DNA of 64,000 bases from Prescottella subtropica (lineage in GTDB: Bacteria > Actinomycetota > Actinomycetes > Mycobacteriales > Mycobacteriaceae): contig NZ_SKCH01000004.1 of the NCBI RefSeq assembly GCF_005434945.1, positions 1-64,000 of the forward strand, written 5' to 3'. Position numbers and translations under genes: made by a program. How positions within the stretch are numbered: the first letter of the stretch is position 1; the number at the start of each line of letters is the position of its first letter. Positions 49,465 to 57,760 of this stretch are shown piece by piece. The notes below the pieces were generated by a model, which saw nothing but the letters and a program-made list of their open reading frames with translations, did no database searches and was not told the DNA's origin.

Positions 49465-50580
49465 TCAAGGTATCACCTGCGGGGGTGTCCCGGCGTGGAC
49501 GTCCACACCGAGCGCCCCGAGCAGGGTGCCGAGTTTGGTGGTGGTTTCGTCGAGTTCGGCGACGGGGTCGGAGGCGGCGACGATGCCGCCGCCGGCCCAC
49601 GCGAACGCCCCGGTGCCGGCGGCGTCGATCTCGGCGCAGCGGATCGCGACCACCCAGTCGCCGTCACCGGCCGCATCGCACCAGCCGACGGCGCCGCCGT
49701 AGAAACGGCGGTCACCCTCGACGTCGCGGATGGTGTCGAGGGCCCGGCCGGTGGGGGTGCCGCACACGGCGGGTGTCGGGTGCAGGCGGGTCGCGAGGTC
49801 GAGGGAGTCGACGGAGGCGTCACGCAGCCGTCCGCGGATGGGACTGGCCAGATGCCACAGTTCGCCGGTGCGGGTCAGTTGTGGTGTCGCCGGCACGTCC
49901 AGGTCGGTGCACAGCGGCGCCAGGACGTCGCGGATCCAGTCGACGACGAACGCGTGTTCGGCGAGGTTCTTCGCGGACGCGAGCAGCGCGTCACCCTCGG
50001 CGCGGTCGGCGTCCGGGTCGGTGCGCCGCGGCGCGGACCCGGCCAGCGGGTGGCAGGTGACGGTCGTGCCGCGGCGGCTCAGCAGGATCTCCGGGCTGGC
50101 CCCGACGAGGCTGTGCCCGACGTAGCCGCGCCCGGCCGGGGTGAGGTCGACGGCGTACCCGTTCGCGGCCGGGTGCCGGGCGATCATGCGGGCCGCGAGG
50201 GCCTCGGGGGACAGGGGGGTGTCGGCGACGAGACGGACGGCCCGCGCGGCGACGACCTTGTCGAGGCCACCGTGTCCCAGCCGGTCGACGAGGCGCCGCA
50301 CCCGGTCCACATGTTCTGCGGGAGAAGGAAGTTCGTCGGCGACACGGACGGCCGGCAGCGGTGCGACGGCCGCGGGACGCCACGGCCCGTCCGTCCACGA
50401 CACCGTCTCGGGGGCGGTGAGCGCGGCCGGTGCCGCCGGATCGAACGGCAGCGCCCCGACGATCAGGTCGGCGCGTCCGGTGGTGAGTGCGGCGGCGGCG
50501 GCGGCCGCGGTGTCGAAGCGGTCCCGCGCCCCGATGGTGCGGAGAGTGCGATCGGGGCGGGAGAGGAGAAAGCCGTCCAT
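49465..50580 (-). CDS. Isochorismate synthase
   Basis: A 371-residue chorismate-utilising enzyme of the MenF/EntC/DhbC type that converts chorismate to isochorismate for siderophores or menaquinone. Typical blocks are GLDKVVAARAVRL near 108, VGASPEILLSRRG near 160, CHPLAGSAPRR near 176, ELWHLASPIRG near 236, LHPTPAVCGTPT near 265 and FYGGAVGWCD near 293. The Lys in DKVVAAR and the Glu in SPEILL are the expected catalytic residues. Divergent to it is a multidrug-type exporter, and a degenerate DtxR/IdeR-like box lies between, so a siderophore role is favoured; salicylate or DHB enzymes are not in the window. ATG 50580. Confidence 0.88.
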   Translation of the reverse strand: MDGFLLSRPDRTLRTIGARDRFDTAAAAAAALTTGRADLIVGALPFDPAAPAALTAPETVSWTDGPWRPAAVAPLPAVRVADELPSPAEHVDRVRRLVDRLGHGGLDKVVAARAVRLVADTPLSPEALAARMIARHPAANGYAVDLTPAGRGYVGHSLVGASPEILLSRRGTTVTCHPLAGSAPRRTDPDADRAEGDALLASAKNLAEHAFVVDWIRDVLAPLCTDLDVPATPQLTRTGELWHLASPIRGRLRDASVDSLDLATRLHPTPAVCGTPTGRALDTIRDVEGDRRFYGGAVGWCDAAGDGDWVVAIRCAEIDAAGTGAFAWAGGGIVAASDPVAELDETTTKLGTLLGALGVDVHAGTPPQVIP

Positions 50581-50657
50581 GATGCTGCCGACGATAGTCG
50601 TCGGCGCCGACGGTGGTCCTCACCCCCTACGCGTGAGGTGATCTGCCGCGAATCGGC

Positions 50658-50676
50658 TTAGCGTCGGCCTGCCTAC
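50658..50676. promoter_or_regulatory. Degenerate DtxR/IdeR-type iron box
   Basis: TTAGCGTCGGCCTGCCTAC matches 12 of 19 positions of the TTAGGTTAGGCTAACCTAA iron box, including TTAG at the left and CCTA at the right. It lies in the gap between the isochorismate synthase and the divergent exporter, 30 bases before the latter. The match is moderate, so the call is tentative. Confidence 0.4.
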
Positions 50677-50705
50677 CTGCGCCGGGGAGACAGGAGAACC
50701 GCCGA

Positions 50706-52322
50706 ATGAGCACACCGACAACCGAGGTCGCCCCACGTGGCGACGACGCCCCGACCGTCCGCGATTGGACCATCGTGATGGTCGTCTGCATGGGATTCTT
50801 CATGATCCTGTTGGCGAACACTGCGGTGAACGCGGCACTGCCCGCGATCATGAGTTCCTTCCGGGTGTCCATCGACGTGGGCCTGTGGGTGCTCAACGGC
50901 TTCCTGCTGGCCTATGCCGCGCTGCTGCTGGTCGGCGGCAGACTCGGTGATCTGTTCGGTCAGCGCCGCCTGTTCCTGGTGGGCGTCGTCTGGTTCACCG
51001 TCTTCTCGACCGCCGGCGGGTTCGCACCGAGCGCGGCGTGGCTGATCGTGTTCAGCGTCGCGATGGGCATCGGTGGTGCGTTGATGGCGCCGCAGACGCT
51101 CACGATCATCACCGGCATCTTCCCGGCGGGACGTCGCGGTGTGGCGATGGGGGTGTGGTCGGCGGTCTCCGGCCTCGCCGCCGTGACCGGGCCGATTCTC
51201 GGTGGCTGGCTGGTCACCGGTTTCGGATGGGAATGGGTGTTCCTGCTGAACATTCCGATCGGTGTCGTGGTGTTCGCGCTGGCGATACGACTCGTGCCCG
51301 ACCTGCATTTCGGCACCGCGCGGTCCCTCGATCCGGTCGGGGCCGTGCTCTCCACGACCGGTCTGGCACTGATCGCCTTCGGCCTGATGGAGGGCTCACG
51401 GTACAACTGGGGCCGGATCTGGGGGGTCGTGTCGATCCCGGCGATCCTCGCGCTCGGTGCCCTCACGGTCGCCGGATTCATCGTGTACGAGTGGCGGATG
51501 CAACGCCGTCCGGGCAGCGAACCACTCGTCCCGTTCAGTCTCTTCCGGGACCGGAACTTCGGTCTCATGAGCGGTGTCGGGTTCGCGACGTCGTTGGCGC
51601 TGGCCGCATTGATGATGCCGTTCACGATCTACCTGCAGACCGTGCTCGGACTGTCGGCGTTCGAGGCCGGTCTGGTCACGATCCCACTGTTCGTGGCGCT
51701 GTTGATGGTCGCCCCGTTCACCGGACGCCTGGCCGATCACCACACCGCCCGCTGGCCGATGGTCGGCGGTCTGCTCACTCTTGCGGGTGGGATCGCGGTG
51801 GTGGCGTTCACCCTGCAACCGGATTCCGGCCGCTGGGCATTCGTTCCGGGACTCGTCCTGATCGGTGCGGGCATGGGGTTGGCGTCGTCGCTGCAGACGA
51901 CGATCGCGATGCGCGGTGTTCCGAAGGAACTGGCCGGCACCTCGTCGGGCGTGTTCAACACGATGCTCCACCTCGGCCCGGTGCTCGGCGTGGCGGCGAC
52001 CGGCGCGATCCTGCAGTCGATGATGGGTGGCACCCTGCACGATGCGGCCGTCGAGAACAGTGCCGCCCTGCCCGCGCAGGCGCAGGCGCCGTTCGTCGCC
52101 GCGTTCGACAGTGCGTCGTCCGGGACCGCCGACAGTGCGTTGCATCAGGCGCCGCAAGCGCCGCCGGGGATACCCGAGCAGGTCGTCGACAAGGCGAAGG
52201 ACCTCGTGAAACAGACCTTCGACGAGGGTTTCACCAACGCTGTGAAGCCCAGTCTTCTGTTGCCGATCGGTGCCGTGACGATCGCTGCCGGGGCGGCGGT
52301 TGCCATACGGCGCCGCCTGTGA
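50706..52322 (+). CDS. MFS transporter, DHA2 (EmrB/QacA) type, 14 helices
   Basis: A 538-residue drug:proton antiporter-type exporter. DWTIVMVVCMGFFMILLANT is TM1 with the family D-x-x-x-V-N/A-N-x-A-L-P motif C-side (ANTAVNAALPAI). GGRLGDLFGQRRLFLVG near 78 is the MFS loop 2-3 signature. GAMGIGGALMAPQTL-like sequence near 118 (MGIGGALMAPQTLTII) and GPILGGWL near 158 (motif C) mark an antiporter. About 14 helices are visible. The tail has a loop with Pro/Ala/Gln (residues 440-495) before the last helix. It is divergent from isochorismate synthase and may export a siderophore or drug. It is convergent with the stress-protein gene, with a 2-base gap. Confidence 0.85.
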   Translation: MSTPTTEVAPRGDDAPTVRDWTIVMVVCMGFFMILLANTAVNAALPAIMSSFRVSIDVGLWVLNGFLLAYAALLLVGGRLGDLFGQRRLFLVGVVWFTVFSTAGGFAPSAAWLIVFSVAMGIGGALMAPQTLTIITGIFPAGRRGVAMGVWSAVSGLAAVTGPILGGWLVTGFGWEWVFLLNIPIGVVVFALAIRLVPDLHFGTARSLDPVGAVLSTTGLALIAFGLMEGSRYNWGRIWGVVSIPAILALGALTVAGFIVYEWRMQRRPGSEPLVPFSLFRDRNFGLMSGVGFATSLALAALMMPFTIYLQTVLGLSAFEAGLVTIPLFVALLMVAPFTGRLADHHTARWPMVGGLLTLAGGIAVVAFTLQPDSGRWAFVPGLVLIGAGMGLASSLQTTIAMRGVPKELAGTSSGVFNTMLHLGPVLGVAATGAILQSMMGGTLHDAAVENSAALPAQAQAPFVAAFDSASSGTADSALHQAPQAPPGIPEQVVDKAKDLVKQTFDEGFTNAVKPSLLLPIGAVTIAAGAAVAIRRRL

Positions 52323-52324
52323 GG

Positions 52325-52792
52325 TCAGTTGCCCGGCGGGACGATCAGCACCGGTCGGTGGCTGTGCCGCAGCACGTGGTCGGCGACGCTGGACTGCAGC
52401 AGTGAGCGTAGGCCGGTGGTGCCGCGGGTGCCGGTGACGATGATGTCGGCGTCGAGTTCGTCGGCGCATTCGACGATCGTCGCCCAGATCGCGGTCGACG
52501 ATTCGCAGCAGCGGCCCTCGGCGGCCATCCCGGACTGTCGGGCGAGTTCGAGGCCCTCGGCGTTGGTGGCTTTCGCGTCGGTGAGGGCGATGTCCTCGGA
52601 CGATTCGTCGGGCACCCATTCGGGCTGCATCACCCCGGACAGTCCGGACATGCGGGCGGCCTGGCGGACCATCGGTTCCCACGCGGTGGCGACGACCGCG
52701 CGGTTCGCGGACAGGAACCGTCCGGCGTATTCGATCGCGCGCTTGGCGTTGTCGGAGCCGTCGTAGGCAATGAGCATGAGATCTGCAGGCAC
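52325..52792 (-). CDS. Universal stress protein, ATP-binding type
   Basis: A 155-residue single-domain UspA-like protein. MLIAYDGSDNAKRAIEYAGR at the start carries the first ATP-contact Asp. DADIIVTGTRGTTGLRSLL and SSVADHVLRHSHRPVLIVP near 115-150 form the G-2x-G-9x-G(S/T)-type nucleotide motif. Such proteins are common in dormancy and hypoxia programmes of mycobacteria and rhodococci. GTG 52792 follows CAGGAGG. It is a single gene; no DevR-type box is obvious in the 130 bases upstream. Confidence 0.86.
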   Translation of the reverse strand: MPADLMLIAYDGSDNAKRAIEYAGRFLSANRAVVATAWEPMVRQAARMSGLSGVMQPEWVPDESSEDIALTDAKATNAEGLELARQSGMAAEGRCCESSTAIWATIVECADELDADIIVTGTRGTTGLRSLLQSSVADHVLRHSHRPVLIVPPGN

Positions 52793-52922
52793 TGTGACCT
52801 CCTGAAATCAGGTTCGACCGGAGTTCGCGGACGGTGACTCTCCGTCCCCCGAGATTACCTTGCCATTACCCGTGTCGCTCGGCTCGGGAACGGACCGAAT
52901 CCGTCTCCGCTACCGTCGAGAC

Positions 52923-54110
52923 ATGCGTATTCGACATGCGGTCGCGGTCGTGTTGGTGGCGGGTCTGGCGGCCGGATGCTCGTCGGGCGGCGGATCGGAC
53001 ACGACGACCGGCGCCCAACAGACGACCGAGTTGTCCGAGACGACGACACAGTCGACGACGACGCGCAGTGTGCCGCCCGCGCCGGGACCGTTCGGGTCGG
53101 CAATGTGCGGTCCGGGGCTGCTGCGGTCGCTCACCGAACGGCAGAAGCTGGCGCAACTGCTCACGGTCGGGGTCACCGGCACCGAGGACGCCCGGAAGAT
53201 CGTCGAATCCGAGCAGATCGGCGGCATCTTCATCGGCAGCTGGACCGACGAGTCGATGCTCGCGAACGGTGATGCTGCGGTGATCGCGGAGGAGAGCCCG
53301 ATTCCGCTGATGGTGACGATCGACGAGGAGGGCGGCCGGGTCTCGCGGGTCGACCAGTTGTTCGGTACGGACCCGTCGGCGCGGGAGGCGGCGCGGACGA
53401 TGACCCCCGAACAGGTGTACGAGATGGCGCTCGAACGAGGCCGGAACCTGCGGTCGATCGGTGTCACCGTCAACTTCGCCCCGGACGTCGACGTGAGCAG
53501 CCAGCCCGACGACACGGTGATCGGTGACCGCTCCTTCTCGGACGACCCACAGGTGGTGACGACGTATGCGGACGCGTACGCCCGCGGCATGCGGGATTCG
53601 GGAATCCTGCCGGTGCTCAAGCACTTTCCCGGCCACGGGTCCGCGTCCGGTGATTCGCACACCGGGGCGGTGACGACGCCGCCGCTCGAGCAGTTGCAGA
53701 CCTCCGACCTGGTGCCGTACCGGAACCTGGTCGACACGGGTGTCGGGGTGATGCTCGGGCATCTGAGTGTGCCGGGGCTGACGACGGACGGGCTGCCGGC
53801 GAGCCTGAGCCCGGAGGCCGTGGCCCTGCTGCGTGACGGCACCGGTTACGGGGCGCCGGCGTTCACCGGCCCGATCTTCACGGACGACCTGTCCGGGATG
53901 AAGGCGATCACCGACCGGTTCGACATCGCCGAGGCCGTCGAACAGGCACTGTCGGCGGGCGCGACGACGGCGCTGTGGCTGACCACCGACGACGTCCCCC
54001 GGGTGCTGGACCGGCTCGAGGCGGCCGTCGAGAAGGGCCGGCTGTCGCAGGAGCAGGTCGACGCGTCGGTGCTGACGATGGCGCGGGCGAAGGGCGTCGT
54101 CAGCTGCTGA
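52923..54110 (+). CDS. lpqI: Glycoside hydrolase family 3 lipoprotein, NagZ/LpqI-like
   Basis: A 395-residue lipoprotein. The signal MRIRHAVAVVLVAGLAAGC ends in the lipobox L-A-A-G-C, with the acylated Cys19, followed by a Ser/Thr-rich linker. The GH3 TIM barrel starts near 70. The N-acetylglucosaminidase signatures are KHFPGHGSASGDSH near 232, where the His/Asp pair acts as general acid, and TDDLSGM near 320 with the nucleophile Asp. LpqI releases N-acetylglucosamine from muropeptides in cell-wall recycling. M. tuberculosis Rv0237 lies in the same place between aftD and the TetR gene. ATG 52923. Confidence 0.88.
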   Translation: MRIRHAVAVVLVAGLAAGCSSGGGSDTTTGAQQTTELSETTTQSTTTRSVPPAPGPFGSAMCGPGLLRSLTERQKLAQLLTVGVTGTEDARKIVESEQIGGIFIGSWTDESMLANGDAAVIAEESPIPLMVTIDEEGGRVSRVDQLFGTDPSAREAARTMTPEQVYEMALERGRNLRSIGVTVNFAPDVDVSSQPDDTVIGDRSFSDDPQVVTTYADAYARGMRDSGILPVLKHFPGHGSASGDSHTGAVTTPPLEQLQTSDLVPYRNLVDTGVGVMLGHLSVPGLTTDGLPASLSPEAVALLRDGTGYGAPAFTGPIFTDDLSGMKAITDRFDIAEAVEQALSAGATTALWLTTDDVPRVLDRLEAAVEKGRLSQEQVDASVLTMARAKGVVSC

Positions 54111-54236
54111 CGGGACCGTCACCGGGCCGACGGTCGCCGCTCACCCGTTGTTCACGGACCCGAGAGGTTCCTTCGTGATGCTCACGAGCTGAGTGCCGGC
54201 CCGTCGGGGGTCGGCCGACGAGCTCGAGGAGTCTCC

Positions 54237-55814
54237 GTGTCCGAACCCCGTCGTGGTCTGTCCCGTCGTGCCCTGTTCCGTTCCGCCGCCCTCGGCGCGT
54301 TGGCGGTCCCCGTGCTGTCGGCGTGCTCGACGCCGTCGTCGGCGAGTTCGGTGGGTTCGGTGGGGCCGACGCTGGTGCGGCCGCGGCCGACCCTCACGCA
54401 CGGGGTGGCGTCCGGTGACGTCCGCCGGGACGGGGCGCTGATCTGGGCCAGGTCGGATCGTCCGGCGAAAATGATCGTGGAAACCTCTGCGTCCGAATCG
54501 TTCTCGAATGTCACGCGCGCCGAGAGTGGACTACTCACGCCGGCGTCGGACGGCACCGGGCGGTTGCGGCTGACGGGGCTGCCCGCCGGACAGCAGGTGC
54601 ACTACCGGGTGACACTCGAGGGCGACGACGGGGCCACGTCGGAGCCGGTCACCGGGGTGTTCCGTACCGCGCCGGACATGCCCGGCGACATCCGTCTGCA
54701 GTGGTCGGGCGACACCGCCGGCCAGGGCTTCGGCATCAACCCGGACCTCGGCGGCATGCGGATCTTCGACACGATGGCGTCCCGCGACCCGCACCTGTTC
54801 CTGCACTCCGGGGACGTCGTGTACGCGGACGGGCCGTTGAAGGAGACGGTGACACTGCCGGACGGTCGGGTGTGGCGCAACATCGTGACCGAGCCGAAGA
54901 GCGCAGTCGCCCAAACGCTCGATCAGTACCGCGGCCAGTACGCCTACAACCTCATGGACGAGAACTACCGCAGGTTCAATTCGTCTGTTGCGCAGGTGGT
55001 TCAGTGGGACGACCACGAGACCGTGAACAACTGGTATCCGGGGGAGATCCTCGACCTCGACGCGTACACCGAGAAGAACGTGGACGTGCTGGCGGCGCGC
55101 GCGTTCCAGGCGTTCCACGAGTGGCTGCCGATCGCGCCGTCGGAGGCGGTGGACGGGCGGATCTACCGCAAGATCGGGTACGGCCCGCTGCTCGACGTCT
55201 TCGTCCTGGACATGCGCACGTACAAGGATGCCAACGGCGCCAACACCGGGGCCGACGGCCGCATCCTCGGCCCGGAACAGACGCGCTGGCTGATCGACGA
55301 GCTCGGTCGCTCGACGGCCACCTGGAAGATCATCGCCGCCGATCTGCCGATCGGGTTGGTAGTCCCGGACGGGGACACCGCGTTCGAGGGGGTCGCCAAC
55401 GGGGATCCGGGTGCGCCGTCCGGACGGGAGCACGACATCGCGCGGGTGCTGTCGGCGATCAAGGCGAACCGGGTCACCGGCACGGTGTGGCTCACCGCCG
55501 ACGTCCACTACACGGCCGCACACCACTACTCGCCCGAGCGGGCCGCGTTCACCGATTTCGACGAGTTCTGGGAGTTCGTGTCCGGCCCGCTCAACGCCGG
55601 CGGGTTCGGTCCGAACGATCTGGATGCGACGTTCGGTCCGGAGGCTGTGTTCGTGCATGCGCCGCCCGCCCCGAGCGCGTCCCCGATGGACGGGTTCCAG
55701 CACTTCGGGGAGGTCGACATCGCCGGTGACACGGGCGAGATGACGGTGCGCCTGCTCGACGCGACGGGGAAGGTGCTCTTCACGCAGGTGCTGCCGCCGC
55801 CGTCGCGCTCCTGA
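54237..55814 (+). CDS. PhoD-like alkaline phosphatase, Tat-exported lipoprotein
   Basis: A 525-residue phosphatase of the PhoD family. The leader has the twin-arginine motif SRRALFRSAALGALAVPVLS and a lipobox ending at Cys30, so it is probably Tat-translocated and acylated. The N-terminal beta domain (LTHGVASGDVRRDGALIWAR) leads into the metallophosphatase core: LQWSGDTAGQ near 160, FLHSGDVVYADGPL near 186, QVVQWDDHETVNNWY near 255, and TADVHYTAAHHY near 420, which give the metal ligands. Such enzymes release phosphate from esters, often under phosphate limitation. GTG 54237; RBS AGGAG. It is 126 bases after lpqI. Confidence 0.86.
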   Translation: MSEPRRGLSRRALFRSAALGALAVPVLSACSTPSSASSVGSVGPTLVRPRPTLTHGVASGDVRRDGALIWARSDRPAKMIVETSASESFSNVTRAESGLLTPASDGTGRLRLTGLPAGQQVHYRVTLEGDDGATSEPVTGVFRTAPDMPGDIRLQWSGDTAGQGFGINPDLGGMRIFDTMASRDPHLFLHSGDVVYADGPLKETVTLPDGRVWRNIVTEPKSAVAQTLDQYRGQYAYNLMDENYRRFNSSVAQVVQWDDHETVNNWYPGEILDLDAYTEKNVDVLAARAFQAFHEWLPIAPSEAVDGRIYRKIGYGPLLDVFVLDMRTYKDANGANTGADGRILGPEQTRWLIDELGRSTATWKIIAADLPIGLVVPDGDTAFEGVANGDPGAPSGREHDIARVLSAIKANRVTGTVWLTADVHYTAAHHYSPERAAFTDFDEFWEFVSGPLNAGGFGPNDLDATFGPEAVFVHAPPAPSASPMDGFQHFGEVDIAGDTGEMTVRLLDATGKVLFTQVLPPPSRS

Positions 55815-55870
55815 CGGGTTGCTGCCGGGGCGGGTGATCCGATCCGGCAGAATGGGGGAGATACCCGCGT

Positions 55871-55888
55871 TCTTACTCTAGAGTAAGA
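55871..55888. promoter_or_regulatory. Autoregulatory operator of the TetR gene
   Basis: TCTTACTCTAGAGTAAGA is an 18-bp perfect palindrome 26 bases before the TetR start. The core CTTACTC-TR-GAGTAAG occurs again at 60033-60068 upstream of fabG4/fadA2. Confidence 0.78.
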
Positions 55889-55914
55889 TGGAGAGTCTTA
55901 CCTCTGGAGGAGAC

Positions 55915-56508
55915 ATGGCAGGCGGCACCAAGCGACTTCCGCGGGCGGTGCGTGAGCAGCAGATGCTCGACGCCGCGATCGAGGTGTTCTCCGACAACGG
56001 ATTTCACGACGCGTCGATGGACAAGATCGCGGCGACGGCGAACATCTCCAAGCCGATGCTGTACCTGTACTACGGCTCCAAGGACGAGTTGTTCTCCGCG
56101 TGCATCCATCGGGAGGGGCTGCGGTTCGTCGAGGCGATCTCTCCGGCCGGCGACCCCACGCTGCCGCCGCGGGAACAGTTGCGGGCCGCGCTCGCCGGGT
56201 TCCTCGGATTCGTCGACGAGAACCGCCGCTCCTGGATGGTGCTGTACCGGCAGGCGATCGGCCAGCAGTCGTTCGCCACGCAGGTCGGGGGCAGCCGCGA
56301 ACGGCTCATCGAACTGACCGCCAAACTGCTCGAGTCGAGCACCAAGGAACCGGAACCGGACACCGACTTCTCGATCATGGCGGTGGCACTCGTCGGTGCC
56401 GGCGAGGCGGTCGCCGACCGGGTCGCCGGCGGTGAGATCGAAGTGGCCGCCGCCGTCGATCTGCTCGACAAGCTGGCCTGGCGCGGCCTGGCCGGCACCA
56501 AGAAGTAG
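55915..56508 (+). CDS. TetR family regulator (Rv0238-like)
   Basis: A 197-residue regulator. The N-terminal HTH is RAVREQQMLDAAIEVFSDNG then MDKIAATANISKPMLYLYYG, with a typical recognition helix SKPMLYLYY. The C-terminal domain (about 70-195) has SWMVLYRQAIGQQSF and a helix-rich ligand pocket likely for an acyl-CoA or similar ligand, by context. ATG 55915 follows GGAGGAG. A near-identical palindrome upstream of itself and of the fabG4/htdX and fadA2 promoter region indicates that it controls both. Rv0238 occupies the matching place in M. tuberculosis. Confidence 0.85.
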   Translation: MAGGTKRLPRAVREQQMLDAAIEVFSDNGFHDASMDKIAATANISKPMLYLYYGSKDELFSACIHREGLRFVEAISPAGDPTLPPREQLRAALAGFLGFVDENRRSWMVLYRQAIGQQSFATQVGGSRERLIELTAKLLESSTKEPEPDTDFSIMAVALVGAGEAVADRVAGGEIEVAAAVDLLDKLAWRGLAGTKK

Positions 56509-56524
56509 CCGCCGGGCCGGCGCG

Positions 56525-56824
56525 CTACGCGGCGCGCCGGTTCCGGACGCGGCGTCCACGCAGCATGACGGCGCGCTCGGATTCGCCGACCCCACCCCAC
56601 ACCCCGAACGGTTCGGGCACCGCGAGGGAGTGCTGCAGGCAGGCGGCTGCGACGGGGCAGGACGCGCAGACGGCCTTGGCGCGGCGCTCACGCATCGTGC
56701 GGGCGTTGCCGCGTTCCCCGGTCGGCGGGAAGAAAACGGATTCGTTCATGCCCTGACAGCTGCCGTGGCGCTGCCACTCCCAGGTGTCGGCCAGCGGGGC
56801 GAGGTTCGGTCGGGTTCCGGTCAT
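56525..56824 (-). CDS. WhiB family iron-sulfur regulator (WhiB3-like)
   Basis: A 99-residue WhiB protein. Four cysteines that ligate a [4Fe-4S] cluster are at C23 (GSCQGM), C53 and C56 (AVCASCPV) and C62 (ACLQHSL). The FGVWGGVGESER turn comes next, then an Arg-rich basic tail RGRRVRNRRAA for DNA contact. NESVFFPPTGERGNAR resembles WhiB3 more than other members, as does the overall length; the paralogue is not certain. ATG 56824 follows GAGGAG. It is leftward and convergent with the TetR gene. The 180 bases upstream are AT-rich for this genome, as in many whiB promoters. Confidence 0.88.
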   Translation of the reverse strand: MTGTRPNLAPLADTWEWQRHGSCQGMNESVFFPPTGERGNARTMRERRAKAVCASCPVAAACLQHSLAVPEPFGVWGGVGESERAVMLRGRRVRNRRAA

Positions 56825-57399
56825 GGAATTCTCCTCTTCTCTGATACGGCTCACCCGTGGCGGCGCTGTCGGTCGACGTGCCGTCCGGGTTGTGGAAGCC
56901 GGGTGCATGGGCGGTGCGGACCGGCCGTGTCGGCCTGTCGGGTACTCCGCCGTCTCACTCTTCTTCTCGTGCATCTCGAAGTTTTGACCTACGCAACGTA
57001 CAACAAAATCTATGTCGACGAAAGCATATAAACTGTCTTAGCAGGTGAGGGTGGGTTCTCGGGCGATGCCCGATAGGTGCCGTGTACCCGTCGGCCGGTC
57101 GATATCGACGGCCCACTGCGTAACGTTTCAGGCAGCAAAAGCGATGAGCGGCGGCCGCAGTGTCGTACCGGGGCCGCCCGTCCGGTGACCGAATGTCACA
57201 TCGGTTCAGTCCAACGGAACCGATGTGACATTCGGCCGGATGCGCTCGGGGGAATCTTTGTCTGCCGCCGCACATTCGATGCACCCTCGGTGCTACCGTT
57301 GTCGCATCGACGGCGGCTCGAGTCATCAGCAGGTGACGGTGGGCGAACGTCGGACCCTCCCCTCCCCTCGAACGACCCAGACGGGATTTGAAGGCCACG
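56825..57399. other. Long intergenic region between whiB and merR
   Basis: About 575 bp without a gene. The part near 56985-57045 is AT-rich (ACAAAATCTATGTCG, AAGCATATAAACTG) and probably carries the whiB promoter. A family B hairpin lies at 57189-57235. The rest, up to the MerR gene, shows no open frame with a ribosome site. A long untranslated leader for whiB or a small RNA is possible; nothing in the sequence proves either. Confidence 0.55.
57189..57235. repeat. Repeat family B hairpin, second copy
   Basis: Arms 57189-57207 and 57217-57235 are perfect 19-bp complements (CCGAATGTCACATCGGTTC...) with a 9-nt loop. It shares its arms with the element after pckA (21685-21731), but the loop differs. 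Confidence 0.8.
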
Positions 57400-57699
57400 A
57401 TGACGCAGCAGTCTCCGCCCCGCTCCACTCGCGGAGTCTATGGAATCTCGGTCACCTCGGAGCTGACCGGAATAGGGCCGCAGACCCTGCGGCTCTACGA
57501 GCGCCGCGGCCTGATCATGCCGTCCCGCACGGACGGCGGTACCCGCCGTTACAGCGAGGACGACATCTACCGGCTGTCGCGGGTGTCGGAACTGGTGAAG
57601 GCCGGGGTCAATCTCACTGGCATCCGGCAGATCCTCGAACTCGAGGCCGCCAACAGCGAGTTGCTCGCCGAGAACGAGCGGCTGCGCGACGGACGGTAG
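57400..57699 (+). CDS. MerR family regulator (HspR-like HTH)
   Basis: A 99-residue one-domain MerR protein. GVYGISVTSELTGIGPQTLRL and YERRGLIMPSRTDGGTRRYS form the HTH and wing, then RVSELVKAGVNLTGIRQILEL leads into a coiled-coil helix (ELEAANSELLAENERLR). The start of the DNA-binding part resembles HspR, the heat-shock repressor, more than metal-type MerR: it has no effector domain and no Cys ligands. Targets are unknown; no gene is close upstream or downstream on the same strand. ATG 57400 is preferred to an upstream TTG. Confidence 0.78.
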   Translation: MTQQSPPRSTRGVYGISVTSELTGIGPQTLRLYERRGLIMPSRTDGGTRRYSEDDIYRLSRVSELVKAGVNLTGIRQILELEAANSELLAENERLRDGR

Positions 57700-57760
57700 G
57701 CGCCGGGCGGCCGGTGCACCGTTCCGGCCGTGGCTACGACCGGAACGGCACACGGCGGCG

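Noticed and set aside
54114-54135. Terminator after lpqI (GACCGTC/GACGGTC).
   Set aside because: Only 7-bp arms with an 8-nt loop and no T run; a chance pairing in this GC-rich sequence is as likely.
57196-57753. Minus-strand 185-codon frame across merR.
   Set aside because: It is antisense to a clear MerR HTH gene, crosses a palindromic hairpin and has no plausible start.
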